This document shows, in pieces, positions 18,178 to 30,536 of a stretch of 64,000 nucleotides of DNA. Within the stretch, counting starts at the first letter, position 1, and each line of letters opens with the position of its first letter. The stretch spans positions 2,852,001 to 2,916,000 of the forward strand of contig NZ_PGFQ01000001.1 in the NCBI RefSeq assembly GCF_029870955.1. The letters run 5' to 3'. Below the pieces are notes generated by a model that saw only the letters and a list, made by a program, of their open reading frames with translations, made no database searches and had not been told where the DNA came from. Source of the stretch: Sulfitobacter faviae. Its GTDB lineage: Bacteria > Pseudomonadota > Alphaproteobacteria > Rhodobacterales > Rhodobacteraceae. The position numbers were made by a program, and so were the translations under genes.

Positions 18178-20225
18178 CACGTCGCCCTTCTTCTGCGCCG
18201 ACGCCCGCCGCGTTCGCTTTCGCCGCTGCCGCCGGTGTTGAAGGTCACCTCTGGCAGGGCGACGAGGCTGTTGAGGATGGGGAAAGGCTCCACCGCGTTG
18301 GGAATGGCCGAGGCATTGACGAAATGCTCTTGAAAGCGCGGCTCGACGGCGGTTTCGATCTTGTGGATCGCGCCCACGGTCGCCTCGATCTCGGCCCGGG
18401 CCTCGGTATTGAGCAGGGCGATCCGGGCGCCGGTGCCTGCGGCATTGCCCGCGCTGGTGACTTTGTCGAGCGGCGCGTCGGGGATCATGCCCAGCACCAT
18501 CGCGTGTTTGGGGCTGATATGCGCGCCAAAGGCCCCCGCCAGCACCACGCGGTCGACCTTGTCGACGCCGAATTTGTCCATCAGCAGCCGCGCGCCGGAA
18601 TAGAGCGCGGCCTTGGCCATCTGGATCTCGCGGATGTCGCGGTTGGTCACCGTGATCTTGGGCCCGCCCTTTTCGGTGCCGTCATAGACCAGATAGCTGT
18701 TGGTGCGCCCATCGGCAAAGACCGAGGCCGAGCCCGTCCGCGCAGCACTGCCGATCAGCCCCGGCGCGTCGACGATGCCGTGAATGCGCATCTCGGCGAC
18801 CATTTCGATAATGCCGGAGCCGCAGATGCCCGTGACGCCAGTGCTCGCCACCGCCTCTTCAAAGCCGTCCTCGTCGGACCAGAGATCACAGCCGATCACC
18901 TTAAACCGGGCCACCTTGGTCTCCGGGTCGATCTCGACCCGTTCGATCGCCCCCGGTGCCGCCCGTTGGCCCGAGCTGATCTGCGCCCCCTCAAACGCGG
19001 GCCCGGTGGGAGAGGAACAGGCCAGCACCTTTTCCCTGTTGCCCAGCAAGATCTCCGCATTAGTGCCTACATCGACCACCAGCATCAGTTCGTCGGATTT
19101 CTCAGGCGCCTCCGACAGGGCGACGGCGGCGGCATCCGCGCCGACATGGCCCGCGATGCAAGGCAGCAGGTAGACGCGGGCGGAGGGGTGGATGTTCAGG
19201 TCCAAATCCTCGGCCCGCAGACGCAGCGCGCCGGAGGTTGCAAGCGCGAAGGGCGCTTGGCCCAACTCGAAGGGGTCGATGCCTAGCAGCAGGTGGTGCA
19301 TCACCGGGTTGCAGACAAAGACCGCGTCGACGATCAGATCGGGCGCGACATTCCCTTCGGCGGCGATCTGGGTGAAAAGCGTGGTCATCCCTTCGCGCAC
19401 CGCGCGGGTCATCTCCTGCGCGCCGTCGGGGTTCATCATGGAATAGCTGACGCGGCTCATCAGGTCTTCGCCGAAACGGATCTGCGGGTTCATCACGCCG
19501 GAAGAGGCCATGACCTCACCGGTTTGCAGATCGCACAGATGCGCCGCGATGGTGGTAGAGCCGAGGTCGACCGCCAGACCATAGACCGTGCCCTCGTAAT
19601 ACCCCGGCCAGATGTTCATGATCCGCGCGGCGTTTTCCTGATCGCCCAGATGAACGGCGACGGTGACTTTCCAATCGCCCTTGCGCAGGACCGGCTGCAT
19701 CATTTGCAGGATGTGCAGATCGGCGGTGACTTTCTCCAGCTCCCACTGCTCGGCCAGCGCGGCCCTGAGACGCTCCAGATCGCCCGAGGGTTCGTGCATG
19801 TCGGGCTCCGTCACTTCGACGTAGAAGAGTTTGACCGACGGGTTCAGCACAATCTCCCGCGCCTCGGCGCGTTTGCGCACGACCTGTTTGTGCACTTGGC
19901 TCTCTGGCGGCACGTCGATTACCACATCGCCCTGCACCGTGGCCTGACAGCCCAGACGGCGGCCCTCCTTCAGGCCGCGCTTCTCGTCATAGCGTTCCTC
20001 GACCGCGTTCCATGTGCTCAGCGCGTCAGGCGCGACGGTCACCCCATGTTTCGAGAACTGCCCATACCCCGGCGAGACCTGACATTTCGAACAGATGCCG
20101 CGCCCGCCGCAGACCGAGTCAAGATCGACACCCAACTGCCGCGCGGCAGTCAGCACCGGGGTGCCTTTGGGAAAGCGCCCTCTCTTGCCGGAGGGCGTGA
20201 AAATCACGAGGGGGTCACTGCTCAT
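18177..20225 (-). CDS. RACo/RamA-type reductive activator of corrinoid proteins (2Fe-2S + ASKHA)
   Basis: Proteins of this family use ATP to reduce inactive Co(II) corrinoid to Co(I). The 682-residue protein begins with a plant-type ferredoxin domain with ligands in CGGRGICSKC (residues 39-48) and a later LGCQA. A linker leads to an ASKHA ATPase domain with YGLAVDLGSTTIAAHL near residue 216, LMLVVDVGTNAEILLGN, GICGSGIIEMVAEM and VVLAGAFGAHISPKHA. The very C-terminus is Arg/Gly-rich (GESERGGRRRRRRAT). In Phaeobacter a RamA-like protein is needed by a methionine synthase split into separate subunits. This window also holds a stand-alone methyl-THF methyltransferase, so reactivation of that split enzyme is the most likely role. 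Confidence 0.9.
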   Translation of the reverse strand: MSSDPLVIFTPSGKRGRFPKGTPVLTAARQLGVDLDSVCGGRGICSKCQVSPGYGQFSKHGVTVAPDALSTWNAVEERYDEKRGLKEGRRLGCQATVQGDVVIDVPPESQVHKQVVRKRAEAREIVLNPSVKLFYVEVTEPDMHEPSGDLERLRAALAEQWELEKVTADLHILQMMQPVLRKGDWKVTVAVHLGDQENAARIMNIWPGYYEGTVYGLAVDLGSTTIAAHLCDLQTGEVMASSGVMNPQIRFGEDLMSRVSYSMMNPDGAQEMTRAVREGMTTLFTQIAAEGNVAPDLIVDAVFVCNPVMHHLLLGIDPFELGQAPFALATSGALRLRAEDLDLNIHPSARVYLLPCIAGHVGADAAAVALSEAPEKSDELMLVVDVGTNAEILLGNREKVLACSSPTGPAFEGAQISSGQRAAPGAIERVEIDPETKVARFKVIGCDLWSDEDGFEEAVASTGVTGICGSGIIEMVAEMRIHGIVDAPGLIGSAARTGSASVFADGRTNSYLVYDGTEKGGPKITVTNRDIREIQMAKAALYSGARLLMDKFGVDKVDRVVLAGAFGAHISPKHAMVLGMIPDAPLDKVTSAGNAAGTGARIALLNTEARAEIEATVGAIHKIETAVEPRFQEHFVNASAIPNAVEPFPILNSLVALPEVTFNTGGSGESERGGRRRRRRAT

Positions 20226-20414
20226 CGGGGCCGTCCTTTGTTTCTTTGCGACAGCATAGCGTGCCGCGCGGCAGGGGAAAGATGCGGGGCGGCAATTCGT
20301 GCCGCGCCCGCGTCATTCCCCTCTGTGGCTTACGCGGGGAATAGGCCTTTCCAATCCCGGCCATCCGTGAAATAGGAAACCGCCAAATGAACCCATCCAG
20401 ACCCGAGGTGTTAA

Positions 20415-21863
<1,449 letters not shown>

Positions 21864-21874
21864 CCCATAAAGCA

Positions 21875-21890
21875 ACGGCCCGCGGGCCGT
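21875..21890. repeat. Short perfect palindrome between guaB and the RNA methyltransferase
   Basis: ACGGCCCGCGGGCCGT is a perfect 16-bp palindrome that could form a short hairpin in the 48-bp gap. No T-run follows, so it is a weak terminator at best. Confidence 0.4.
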
Positions 21891-21911
21891 ACTTTCCAAA
21901 AGGAAGATGTC

Positions 21912-23070
21912 ATGACCCCCGGCGCGCGCGTATCCGCTGCGATAGAAGTTCTGGACGCAATTGCCGGGGGGCTGGCCGCCGAACAGGCACTGACCCGATG
22001 GGCACGTCAGAGCCGTTTCGCGGGCTCCAAAGACCGTGCCGCCGTGCGCGATCATGTGTTCGACGTGCTGCGCCAGAAACGCAGCGCGGCACATTACGGC
22101 AGGGGGGAGACGAGCCGCGCGCTGATGATCGGTGTGCTGCACGGGCAGGGGGGCGACCTTGACGCGCTCTTCTCAGGGGGGGCCATGCGCCCGCGCCGCT
22201 GTCCGAGGTTGAACGGGCTTTCCCGCCAATGCCCGAGGATCGCGCAACGCGGCTGAACCTGCTCGATTGGCTGCTCCCCCTTTTCGATACGGCGCTTGGG
22301 GAGAATGCGGATGCCGCGGCCCTCGCGCTTCAAGAGCGCGGGCCGATCTGCCTGCGGGTCAACACGGCGCGGATCGCGGTGCCCGCCGCGCAAGAACTGC
22401 TGGCCGAAGAGGGTGTCCAAACCCGCGCAAACCCGCTTGCCGAAGCCGCGCTGACCGTGATCGAAGGCGCGCGCCGCATCCGAAATTCCGCCGCCTTCGC
22501 CGATGGTTATGTCGAACTGCAAGATGCTTCGAGCCAAGCCGTTGTCGCCGCGCTGCCGCAGGGGGGCCGGGTGCTCGACTACTGCGCCGGGGGTGGCGGC
22601 AAGGCCTTGGCCTTGGCCATGGACCCCCTGCGCGAGATCACGGCCCACGACATCGACCCCCGCAGGATGAGCGACCTTCCTCTCCGCGCCGATCGCGCGG
22701 GCGTCGCGATTTCCCTGGTCAATACCGAAGAGGCCGCAGCCGGCGCGCCCTATGACAGCGTTCTCTGCGATGCGCCCTGTTCCGGCTCCGGCGCATGGCG
22801 CCGCGCGGCAGAGGGAAAATGGACCCTGACCCCGAACGTTTGACTGAACTGACGGCCATTCAGGATCAAATTCTGGATACGGCGGCAGGGCTTACCGCCC
22901 GTGACGGTGTCTTGGCTTACGCCACTTGTTCCCTGTTTCGAGAGGAGAACGAGGCGCGGGTCGAAGCCTTTCTCGCCCGCAACCCAGAATGGAAAGTCGC
23001 CCGCATGGATCGCTATGACGTGACCCCCGATGGCGACGGGTTCTTTTCAACACAGTTGACGCGCGAGTAA
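21912..23070 (+). CDS. RsmB/NOP-family RNA m5C methyltransferase (two apparent frameshifts)
   Basis: This is a SAM-dependent 5-methylcytosine RNA methyltransferase of the Fmu/Sun type. Three frames join into one protein of about 386 residues. The N-terminal helical domain is MTPGARVSAAIEVLDAIAGG to DLDALFSGG. The catalytic domain has RVLDYCAGGGGKALALAM (SAM motif I), CDAPCSGSGAWRR (catalytic Cys) and a C-terminal YATCSLFREENEARV (second Cys). The frame is lost in the G7 run 22176-22182 and the C4 run 22830-22833; one extra base at each restores it. No NusB domain is fused, unlike enteric RsmB. It follows guaB on the same strand. Confidence 0.82.
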
Positions 23071-23110
23071 ATTTACTCATAATCAACCAATGCGTGCAAA
23101 CCGATTTCGG

Positions 23111-23126
23111 TTAAAGCCTGCTTAAC
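23111..23126 (+). promoter_or_regulatory. CtrA-type box upstream of cckA
   Basis: TTAAAGCCTGCTTAAC matches TTAA-N7-TTAAC exactly. It lies about 47 bases before the likely cckA start. In alphaproteobacteria CckA feeds phosphate to CtrA, so CtrA control of cckA would make a feedback loop. Confidence 0.7.
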
Positions 23127-23173
23127 CTCTGTCGCACGTAATAGTCGTATGATTCGGTTGTTAGGGGATGTGC

Positions 23174-25479
23174 GTGCAGCAGGGCGTTGGGCATTCAGGG
23201 ATTGGGCGGCAGGCGAAGCTCGGGCGGCTTTGGCTGCTCGTGGTGATGGCCATTGCCGGCGGCGCGCTTGCGCTGCGCAGCACCGATGCGACGTTACAGC
23301 TTGCCCTCGCCGCCTCGGCGGCCACACTGGGTTTGATTTCATTTGGTTACATCACCATCCATCTGCGGGATAGGGCGCTGCATCGCGCCAGTGCCAGTGG
23401 AGTCGCGGACTTCATCGCAAAAGATGCCACACCAAGTTTCATCGCCACCTCTGATCGACAAGTCCTCTATCGCAACGAGGCGGCTCAGAAGCAGTTCGGC
23501 AAGGGCGGCGAAGAAACCCTCGCGCAGGCGCTGCACAGGCATTTTGCCAATCCCGTGGGCCTTCTTTACCGCCTACAATCACGCGCTGCCGCCAACGGCA
23601 ACGCGCGGGAAGAGGTGATCACCCGGTCCGGCCCCATACGCCTATCGGTGCACCATCTGTCAGCCGACCGCCTGCTTTGGCGGGTTGAAAGCATTGGCCC
23701 CCGTGAGGGCCCCCGCAGTGCGCAAGAAAGCATGGCCTTACCAATGGTCATGCTGGGCCGGGGTGGGGCGATCCTTTTCATGAATGAAGCGGCGCGCCTG
23801 CTTGTTGGGGAACGGGTGAAGTCACTCGACCGATTGTTTAATTCCCTACCACTAACCCCCGGAACCGTGACCGAAATCGCCACCGCGGAAGGAAACCGGC
23901 AGGTACTGGTGGCCGAGGTTGAAGCCGGCGCGAACCGCCGCGCGCTCTATCTTCTGCCGCCGCCCGAAGGGGCGGCCTCTCCCAATGAATTAGGCTGGGA
24001 AACGTTTCAAGACCTCCCGTGCCGATGATCAAACTGCGCCCCGACGGAACGGTACTGGCCTTCAACCGTATGGCGGGGAAATTGCTTGGCGTATCGCTGC
24101 GGCGCGACACCCATCTTTCGCATCTGATGGAGGGTCTCGGTCGCTCGATCTCGGATTGGCTGCAAGACAGTCTGGCGGGGCGGCTGGTTCAGAAGTCCGA
24201 ATTTCTCAGGCTCACCCGAACGGATCAGGAGGTCTTCGTTCAGGTCTCGCTCAACCGCATATCCGAAGGCGGGGAGGCGGCCCTCATCGCGGTGCTCCAG
24301 GACGCGACCGAACTCAAATCGCTTGAGGCACAATTCGTGCAGAGCCAGAAAATGCAAGCCATCGGGCAGTTGGCCGGGGGCGTCGCGCATGACTTCAACA
24401 ACCTTTTGACGGCGATTTCCGGGCATTGTGACCTCCTCTTACTGCGGCATGATCAGGGAGACCCGGATTTCAGCGATCTGGTCCAGATCAACCAAAACGC
24501 CAATCGGGCGGCCGCGCTTGTGGGGCAACTCCTCGCCTTTTCGCGCAAGCAGACTCTCCGGCCCGAGACACTCGACATGCGTGATACCCTTGCCGATCTC
24601 ACGCATTTGCTGAACCGTCTGGTGGGCGAAAAAGTAACGCTTACCCTCAGTCATGACCCCGTTCTCGCCCCGATCCGCGCGGATAAACGCCAGTTGGAGC
24701 AGGTTTTGATGAACCTCGTCGTCAACGCCCGCGATGCCATGCCCGCCGGGGGCGAAATCCGTATCGTGACAGAGGTGACGACCCTCGACCAACCGCTTGA
24801 AAGAGATCGGGTCAGCGTTCCAGCGGGGCGCTACGTCACGGTGCAGGTGCATGACGATGGCACGGGCATTCCGAAGGATAAGCTGCAAAAGGTCTTCGAG
24901 CCGTTTTTCACCACCAAGCGAACCGGCGAGGGCACCGGCCTGGGCCTCTCTACTGCCTACGGAATCGTCAAACAAACGGGCGGATTTATCTTTATCGACA
25001 GTGAGTTGGGCAGGGGCACATGTTTCACCCTCTACTTTCCCGTACTGGAGGGCCAGCCCACTGCGGTCGCGAAAAAGCCCCCGGCATCGCTGGATCAAAG
25101 CCCGCTTCAGCGGTCCGACGGGGTGATCTTACTGGTGGAGGATGAAGCACCCGTGCGGGCTTTCGCAAGCCGCGCATTACGGCTCCGCGGCTACACGGTG
25201 CTCGAAGCCGAATCCGCCGAAGCCGCGTTGAAGATGCTCGAAGATAAGGAGCTGGACATCGATGTGTTCGTGACGGACGTCGTTATGCCCGGCATGGACG
25301 GTCCGAGCTGGGTGCGCCAGGCGCTCAAACAACGCCCGGATGTGCGGGTTGTTTTCGTCTCGGGCTATGCGGAGGATAACTTCGGTCAGGAACAGTCGAA
25401 AATTCCGAATTCTGTCTTCCTGCCCAAACCCTTCTCTCTCACCGACCTGACCACAACGGTCCACAATCAGCTGCATTGA
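23174..25479 (+). CDS. cckA: Cell cycle histidine kinase CckA (apparent frameshift)
   Basis: CckA is the membrane hybrid kinase that, through ChpT, phosphorylates CtrA. In Rhodobacterales this pathway governs motility and gene transfer agents. Two membrane helices at the N-terminus (about residues 17-55) lead to two PAS-like regions ([38 protein letters not shown]). The phosphoacceptor box [15 protein letters not shown], ATPase motifs [11 protein letters not shown] and [13 protein letters not shown], and a receiver with [10 protein letters not shown] follow. The frame breaks in the C run 24016-24018; one restored base gives about 768 residues. The GTG at 23174 has AGGGG 6 bases upstream; an ATG at 23168 is the alternative. 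Confidence 0.92.
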
Positions 25480-25497
25480 GCATCACGCGGGGCAGGG

Positions 25498-26091
25498 TTA
25501 TGTAATCGACTCGTAGAGTTCAAACTCCGCCGCGAACTTACGGCGAAAGCGCTTTTCCACGTTTGGGGATAGCGTCAGCTCCATTTTGGGAGAGACATTC
25601 TCTTGCCCAAGGGTCAGCATCACGTCGAGCCGCTCTTCCAAAAAGCGACGAAGCCGCGTCTGATCTTCATAGCGGAAATGGTGAGTGATCCCGGTGCCGT
25701 TCGGTTGGGTCTCCATGAACTTCAACTGGCTCCCCACATCGGCGAACCCCGGCTTGTCGCCCTTCATATAGGCGAGAACGAATTCGTCGAAAGTGATCCC
25801 GAAAGTGTTGTTCGGCTTATCCTTCATGAAGGGGCGCTGCCGATAGCGATACCAACTGCCCAGCCAAGAGATCGGTTCGCGCATCACTGCCATCAGCTCA
25901 AGCTCGGCATCGCAAACCTTTAAAAACATTGGTCGAATAAAGCGGTTATAGCGATAGACCGGCGCATGTTTCAGCATGGGCGGATCGGAAATCACCATAT
26001 CCGCCCGCGGCGCCAGTGCTTTCTCATAGGCGGTGGTTCCTGTTTTCGGGACCGACAGAAAAGCCAGCCGTTCTTTGAAAAAAACAATCAA
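25498..26091 (-). CDS. Sulfotransferase family protein
   Basis: The 5'-phosphosulfate-binding loop AFLSVPKTGTTAYEKAL sits at the N-terminus. The 3'-phosphate-binding segment is LELMAVMREPISWLGSWYRYR, so a PAPS-dependent sulfotransferase is likely; the acceptor (sugar, lipid or small molecule) is unknown. A TTG start at 26091 gives 197 residues and places GGAAAG 6 bases upstream. That start makes the protein begin right at the PAPS-binding strand, as in close family members. In-frame ATGs upstream (for example 26126) add a poorly conserved stretch. The gene is divergent from recA and shares its 5' region, including the SOS box. Confidence 0.8.
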   Translation of the reverse strand: MIVFFKERLAFLSVPKTGTTAYEKALAPRADMVISDPPMLKHAPVYRYNRFIRPMFLKVCDAELELMAVMREPISWLGSWYRYRQRPFMKDKPNNTFGITFDEFVLAYMKGDKPGFADVGSQLKFMETQPNGTGITHHFRYEDQTRLRRFLEERLDVMLTLGQENVSPKMELTLSPNVEKRFRRKFAAEFELYESIT

Positions 26092-26214
26092 TTGCGTCTT
26101 TCCTCGGGCCGCACACGGACCCATGTCATTTGGGTAAACCATTTCTTTACCATTCCCGCCAAAACATAAAGGACAAACAAAGTCATTGAAATGTTCCTCA
26201 TTTACCCTCATATG

Positions 26215-26229
26215 GAACATTAGAAGAAC
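26215..26229 (+). promoter_or_regulatory. LexA (SOS) box of recA
   Basis: GAACATTAGAAGAAC is a perfect GAAC-N7-GAAC direct repeat, the SOS box form of alphaproteobacteria (the same as GTTC-N7-GTTC on the other strand). It lies 66 bases before the recA start. An inverted pair AATGTTCC (26190-26197) and GGAACATT (26214-26221) overlaps it. Confidence 0.85.
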
Positions 26230-26294
26230 ATAAGCGACGCAGCGCGCAGGCGATTGCCGCCGGGGCGCCACTGTGACACTAAGGAATGAACCTA

Positions 26295-27365
26295 ATGGCA
26301 ACGGCAGATCTTTTGACGATGGACAGCAAGAAAACCGCAGAAAAGCAAAAGGCGCTCGACAGCGCGCTGGCCCAGATCGAACGTCAGTTCGGCAAAGGGT
26401 CGATCATGAAACTGGGGGCCGAAGGGGCGATCCAGGATATCAAAGCTAGCTCCACAGGCTCGCTCGGCCTTGATATTGCGCTTGGTATCGGTGGCTTGCC
26501 GATGGGGCGTATCATTGAGATTTATGGCCCGGAATCTTCGGGTAAGACAACGCTGACGCTGCATTGCGTGGCAGAGCAGCAGAAGGCCGGGGGCGTATGC
26601 GCCTTTGTCGACGCGGAACATGCCCTTGATCCGCAATATGCGAAAAAGCTTGGCGTGGACATTGACGAGCTGTTGATTTCCCAGCCCGACACGGGTGAAC
26701 AGGCGCTGGAAATCACCGATACACTGGTACGTTCTGGCGCGGTCAATATGGTGATCGTCGATTCCGTCGCGGCCCTGACGCCGAAATCCGAGCTTGAAGG
26801 TGAGATGGGCGACAGCAATGTCGGTGTGCAGGCCCGTTTGATGAGCCAGGCGATGCGTAAGCTGACCGGTTCGATCAGCCGGTCCAATTGTATGGTGATC
26901 TTCATCAACCAAATCCGGATGAAGATCGGCGTAATGTTCGGCTCTCCTGAGACCACTACGGGCGGCAACGCGCTGAAGTTTTATTCCTCCGTCCGTCTCG
27001 ACATCCGTCGGATCGGCGCCCTGAAGGACCGGGACGAGGTTGTTGGCAACGCAACGAAGGTCAAGATCGTCAAGAACAAGGTGGCGCCGCCTTTCAAACA
27101 GGTCGAATTCGACATCATGTATGGTGAAGGCATCTCCAAAATGGGGGAGTTGCTGGACCTAGGGGTGAAAGCCGGTGTGGTGGATAAATCCGGCTCATGG
27201 TTCAGCTACGGGGATGAGCGGATTGGGCAGGGGCGTGAGAACGCCAAGAACTTCCTGAAACAGAACACTGCCATGGCATCGGAGATCGAAGATAAGATCC
27301 GCGCCGCTCATGGGTTGGACTTCGAAGGCTCCGGCGGTGACGACGCGGATATTCTTGAAGCTTGA
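26295..27365 (+). CDS. recA: Recombinase RecA
   Basis: RecA forms the ATP-dependent filament on single-stranded DNA for strand exchange and triggers LexA cleavage. The 356-residue protein has the Walker A motif GPESSGKTT near residue 77, the Walker B strand [10 protein letters not shown], loop L2 around [24 protein letters not shown] and an acidic C-terminus ([10 protein letters not shown]). The ATG at 26295 ([13 protein letters not shown]) has AAGGA 9 bases upstream. An ATG at 26286 directly abuts that sequence and is unlikely. Regulation by LexA is supported by the SOS box upstream. Confidence 0.98.
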   Translation: MATADLLTMDSKKTAEKQKALDSALAQIERQFGKGSIMKLGAEGAIQDIKASSTGSLGLDIALGIGGLPMGRIIEIYGPESSGKTTLTLHCVAEQQKAGGVCAFVDAEHALDPQYAKKLGVDIDELLISQPDTGEQALEITDTLVRSGAVNMVIVDSVAALTPKSELEGEMGDSNVGVQARLMSQAMRKLTGSISRSNCMVIFINQIRMKIGVMFGSPETTTGGNALKFYSSVRLDIRRIGALKDRDEVVGNATKVKIVKNKVAPPFKQVEFDIMYGEGISKMGELLDLGVKAGVVDKSGSWFSYGDERIGQGRENAKNFLKQNTAMASEIEDKIRAAHGLDFEGSGGDDADILEA

Positions 27366-27391
27366 ACCTGCTTTGACAATTTGAATTTACG

Positions 27392-27424
27392 AAGGGGCGT
27401 GGCCAAAGGCTGCGCCCCTTTTTC
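27392..27424 (+). terminator. Rho-independent terminator after recA
   Basis: AAGGGGCG (27392-27399) pairs with CGCCCCTT (27413-27420), with an inner GGCC/GGCT extension, and is followed by a T-run. It ends recA transcription before alaS. Confidence 0.9.
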
Positions 27425-27500
27425 ATGAGCGGGAACGGTGGACAGCGCCGGGGCTGAGGGGTATTTGGGACCGATCAAATCTGCCCCGGAAGGCCTCGCC

Positions 27501-30158
27501 ATGAAGACGCTGAATGAAATTCGCTCAACTTTTCTGAATTATTTCGATGCGCAGGGGCATCAGATCGTGCCCTCCAGCCCGCTGGTGCCGCGCAACGACC
27601 CGACATTGATGTTCACTGCGGCCGGTATGGTTCAGTTCAAGAACCTTTTCACCGGGGTCGAGACGCGCGATTACAGCCGTGCCACCTCGGCGCAGAAATG
27701 TGTGCGGGCGGGCGGCAAGCACAATGATCTCGACAATGTCGGCTATACCGCGCGGCATCACACGTTTTTCGAGATGCTCGGCAACTTCAGCTTTGGGGAT
27801 TACTTCAAGGCCGAAGCGATCCCCTTTGCTTGGGACCTGCTGACCAAGGAGTTCGGCATCGACCCGAACCGCCTTTTGGTCACAGTGTACCATACCGATG
27901 AAGAAGCGGTTAAAATCTGGAAGGCCCATACCGGCCTGCCGGACGAGCGCATCATTCGCATCGCGACGGATGATAACTTCTGGTCTGCTGGTCCCACCGG
28001 CCCCTGCGGGCCTTGCACTGAGATTTTCTACGATCACGGCGATCACATTTGGGGCGGCCCTCCGGGATCGCCCGAGGAAGACGGTGACCGTTTCGTCGAG
28101 ATCTGGAACCTCGTTTTCATGCAATACGAGCAGTTCGAAGACGGCACGCGCCAGCCGCTGCCCAACCAGTCGATCGATACCGGGATGGGGATCGAACGGG
28201 TGGCCGCGTTGTTGCAGGGCACGAATGACAACTATGCCACCGACCTCATGCGCAACCTGATTGAGGCCAGCGCCCATGCCTCTTCGACCGATCCAGACGG
28301 GCCGGGCAAGACCCATCACCGGGTGATCGCAGATCACCTGCGGTCGACCTCCTTTCTGATTGCCGATGGGGTGATGCCCTCCAACGAGGGCCGCGGATAC
28401 GTGCTGCGCCGGATCATGCGGCGCGCCATGCGCCATGCGCATCTGCTCGGCGTTAAGGATCCCTTAATGCATCAACTGGTACCATCCTTGGTGCAGCAGA
28501 TGGGCGCGGCTTACCCTGAGTTGGGGCAGGCGCAGTCGCTTATCCGTGAGACCCTATTGTTGGAGGAAACCCGTTTCCGCCAAACGTTGGATCGCGGTTT
28601 GAAGCTGCTGGATGATGAGTTGAGCGGTTTGCCGGAGGGGGCAACCCTGCCGGGGGAGGCGGCGTTTAAACTTTATGATACATATGGCTTCCCGCTTGAT
28701 CTGACGCAGGATGCGCTGCGCGAGAAGGGCCGTGCTGTCGATACCGAGGGGTTCGACACGGCGATGGCGGCGCAGAAGGCCAAGGCCCGTGCGGCTTGGG
28801 CCGGATCGGGCGAAGCTGCGGATGCTACCGTTTGGTTCGATGTGGCCGACAAAAGCGGCGTGACCGAGTTTTTGGGCTATGACACTGAAAGCGCCGAGGG
28901 GCAGATCGTCGCTTTGGTGCAGGGCAGTGATCAGGTCGAAGCCGCCGCAGTAGGCAGCGATGTGCAGGTCGCGCTGAACCAGACTCCGTTTTACGCGGAA
29001 AGCGGCGGGCAGGTCGGCGACACCGGCGTGATCCGGACGCAGACCGGTATCGTGAACGTGACCGATACGCGGAAATCGGCGGGCGTTTTCGTGCATTTCG
29101 GCCATGTGGTCGAAGGCGAGGTGAAACCGGGTCAGAGTGCCGTTCTTGAGGTGGATCGTTTGCGGCGCAGTGCCATCCGCGCCAACCACTCGGCCACGCA
29201 CCTGTTGCACGAGGCCCTGCGCAACGCGCTTGGGGATCATGTCTCGCAGCGCGGTTCGTTGAATGCGCATGATCGTCTGCGGTTTGACTTCTCCCATGCC
29301 AAAGGGTTGACGCAGGACGAGTTGAGCCAGGTCGAGCGTGAGGTGAATGATTACATTCGCCAGAACACGCCGGTTGAGACGCGGATCATGACGCCGGACG
29401 ATGCGCGCGCCATGGGGGCGCAGGCGCTCTTTGGTGAGAAATATGGCGACGAGGTGCGTGTCGTCTCGATGGGTCAGTTGGAAGGGTCCGGCAAGGGCAG
29501 CGACAAATCGACCTATTCGCTGGAGCTTTGCGGCGGCACTCATGTGCGGCAGACGGGGGATATCGGCGCCTTCGTCCTTTTGGGTGACAGTGCAAGCAGC
29601 GCGGGCGTCCGCCGGATCGAAGCGTTGACCGGGACCGAGGCTTTGGCATGGCTGCGCGAACAGGAAGCGGCGCTGAGCCGGGTCGCGGCGGAGTTGAAAA
29701 CCTCGGCCAGCGATGTCCCGGACCGGGTGCGTGCATTGCTGGACGAGCGCCGCAGCTTGTCTAACGAAGTGGCGCAGCTGCGTCGTGAATTGGCGATGTC
29801 GGGCGGCGGCGCGGCTGCGCCCGAGGCGCGCGAGGTGAACGGCGTGAAATTCGTAGGCCAAGTGCTGAGCGGTATCACGGGCAAAGACCTGCCGGGTCTG
29901 GTGGATGAGCATAAGGCCAAGCTCGGCTCGGGCGCGGTATTGTTGATCGCCGACACCGGCGGCAAGGCCGCGGTCGCAGGCGGTGTGACGAAGGATTTGA
30001 CAGATCGTCTCTCGGCGGTCGACATGGTGAAAGCGGCGGTGGCCGAACTGGGCGGTAAGGGCGGCGGTGGCCGTCCCGACATGGCGCAGGGCGGCGGCGC
30101 TTCGGCGGAGAATGCCGAGGCGGCGATTGCCGCGGCTGAGAACATCTTGAAAGGATAA
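27501..30158 (+). CDS. alaS: Alanyl-tRNA synthetase
   Basis: AlaS charges tRNA-Ala. The 885-residue protein begins [15 protein letters not shown], with class II motif 1 ([14 protein letters not shown]) and the motif 2 strand near GRNF-equivalent [19 protein letters not shown]. The editing domain zinc site is [11 protein letters not shown] (HXXXH), paired with [13 protein letters not shown]. The C-terminal C-Ala domain ([36 protein letters not shown]) is complete. The ATG at 27501 is favoured: it has GGAAGG 7 bases upstream and matches the family N-terminus. It is followed by a DUF1330 gene 5 bases later. Confidence 0.97.
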   Translation: MKTLNEIRSTFLNYFDAQGHQIVPSSPLVPRNDPTLMFTAAGMVQFKNLFTGVETRDYSRATSAQKCVRAGGKHNDLDNVGYTARHHTFFEMLGNFSFGDYFKAEAIPFAWDLLTKEFGIDPNRLLVTVYHTDEEAVKIWKAHTGLPDERIIRIATDDNFWSAGPTGPCGPCTEIFYDHGDHIWGGPPGSPEEDGDRFVEIWNLVFMQYEQFEDGTRQPLPNQSIDTGMGIERVAALLQGTNDNYATDLMRNLIEASAHASSTDPDGPGKTHHRVIADHLRSTSFLIADGVMPSNEGRGYVLRRIMRRAMRHAHLLGVKDPLMHQLVPSLVQQMGAAYPELGQAQSLIRETLLLEETRFRQTLDRGLKLLDDELSGLPEGATLPGEAAFKLYDTYGFPLDLTQDALREKGRAVDTEGFDTAMAAQKAKARAAWAGSGEAADATVWFDVADKSGVTEFLGYDTESAEGQIVALVQGSDQVEAAAVGSDVQVALNQTPFYAESGGQVGDTGVIRTQTGIVNVTDTRKSAGVFVHFGHVVEGEVKPGQSAVLEVDRLRRSAIRANHSATHLLHEALRNALGDHVSQRGSLNAHDRLRFDFSHAKGLTQDELSQVEREVNDYIRQNTPVETRIMTPDDARAMGAQALFGEKYGDEVRVVSMGQLEGSGKGSDKSTYSLELCGGTHVRQTGDIGAFVLLGDSASSAGVRRIEALTGTEALAWLREQEAALSRVAAELKTSASDVPDRVRALLDERRSLSNEVAQLRRELAMSGGGAAAPEAREVNGVKFVGQVLSGITGKDLPGLVDEHKAKLGSGAVLLIADTGGKAAVAGGVTKDLTDRLSAVDMVKAAVAELGGKGGGGRPDMAQGGGASAENAEAAIAAAENILKG

Positions 30159-30163
30159 GGCCC

Positions 30164-30451
30164 ATGGGCGCACTTTGGATTGCACATGTCACCGTCACCG
30201 ATGAGGAGGCGTATAAGAAATACGCCGCCGGCGCCACCGAGGCCATTGCGGCACATGGCGGTAAGTTCATCGCCCGCGGCGGGCGGTTCGTTCAGCTTGA
30301 GGGTAAAGAGCGGCCGCGCAACGTGGTGGCGCGTTTCCCCGATGTCGAAACGGCCGAAAAATGTTACCATTCCGATGCTTATCAGGCGGCGTTGAGCCAT
30401 GCGCGCGGAGCCTCCGAGCGCGAATTGATGATCGTCGAAACTGAGGAATAA
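30164..30451 (+). CDS. DUF1330 domain protein
   Basis: This 95-residue protein has the dimeric alpha/beta barrel pattern of DUF1330: ALWIAHVTVTDEEAYKKYAA, a central FIARGGRFVQLEGKERPRNVV, and FPDVETAEKCYHSDAYQAAL. The biochemical function of the family is not established. It starts 5 bases after the alaS stop and ends before a strong hairpin, so it is probably cotranscribed with alaS. Confidence 0.9.
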   Translation: MGALWIAHVTVTDEEAYKKYAAGATEAIAAHGGKFIARGGRFVQLEGKERPRNVVARFPDVETAEKCYHSDAYQAALSHARGASERELMIVETEE

Positions 30452-30461
30452 TCCTAGAACT

Positions 30462-30484
30462 CCCCGCCTGAACGACAGGCGGGG
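30462..30484 (+). terminator. Terminator of the alaS operon
   Basis: A perfect 9-bp stem (CCCCGCCTG at 30462-30470 with CAGGCGGGG at 30476-30484) closes a 5-nt loop, 11 bases after the DUF1330 stop. The T content after it is low. Confidence 0.7.
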
Positions 30485-30536
30485 CGTCTTGCATTGCCGG
30501 GGCGGAACCTTCTAACGGGAAGGCGGTTGATCCCTC

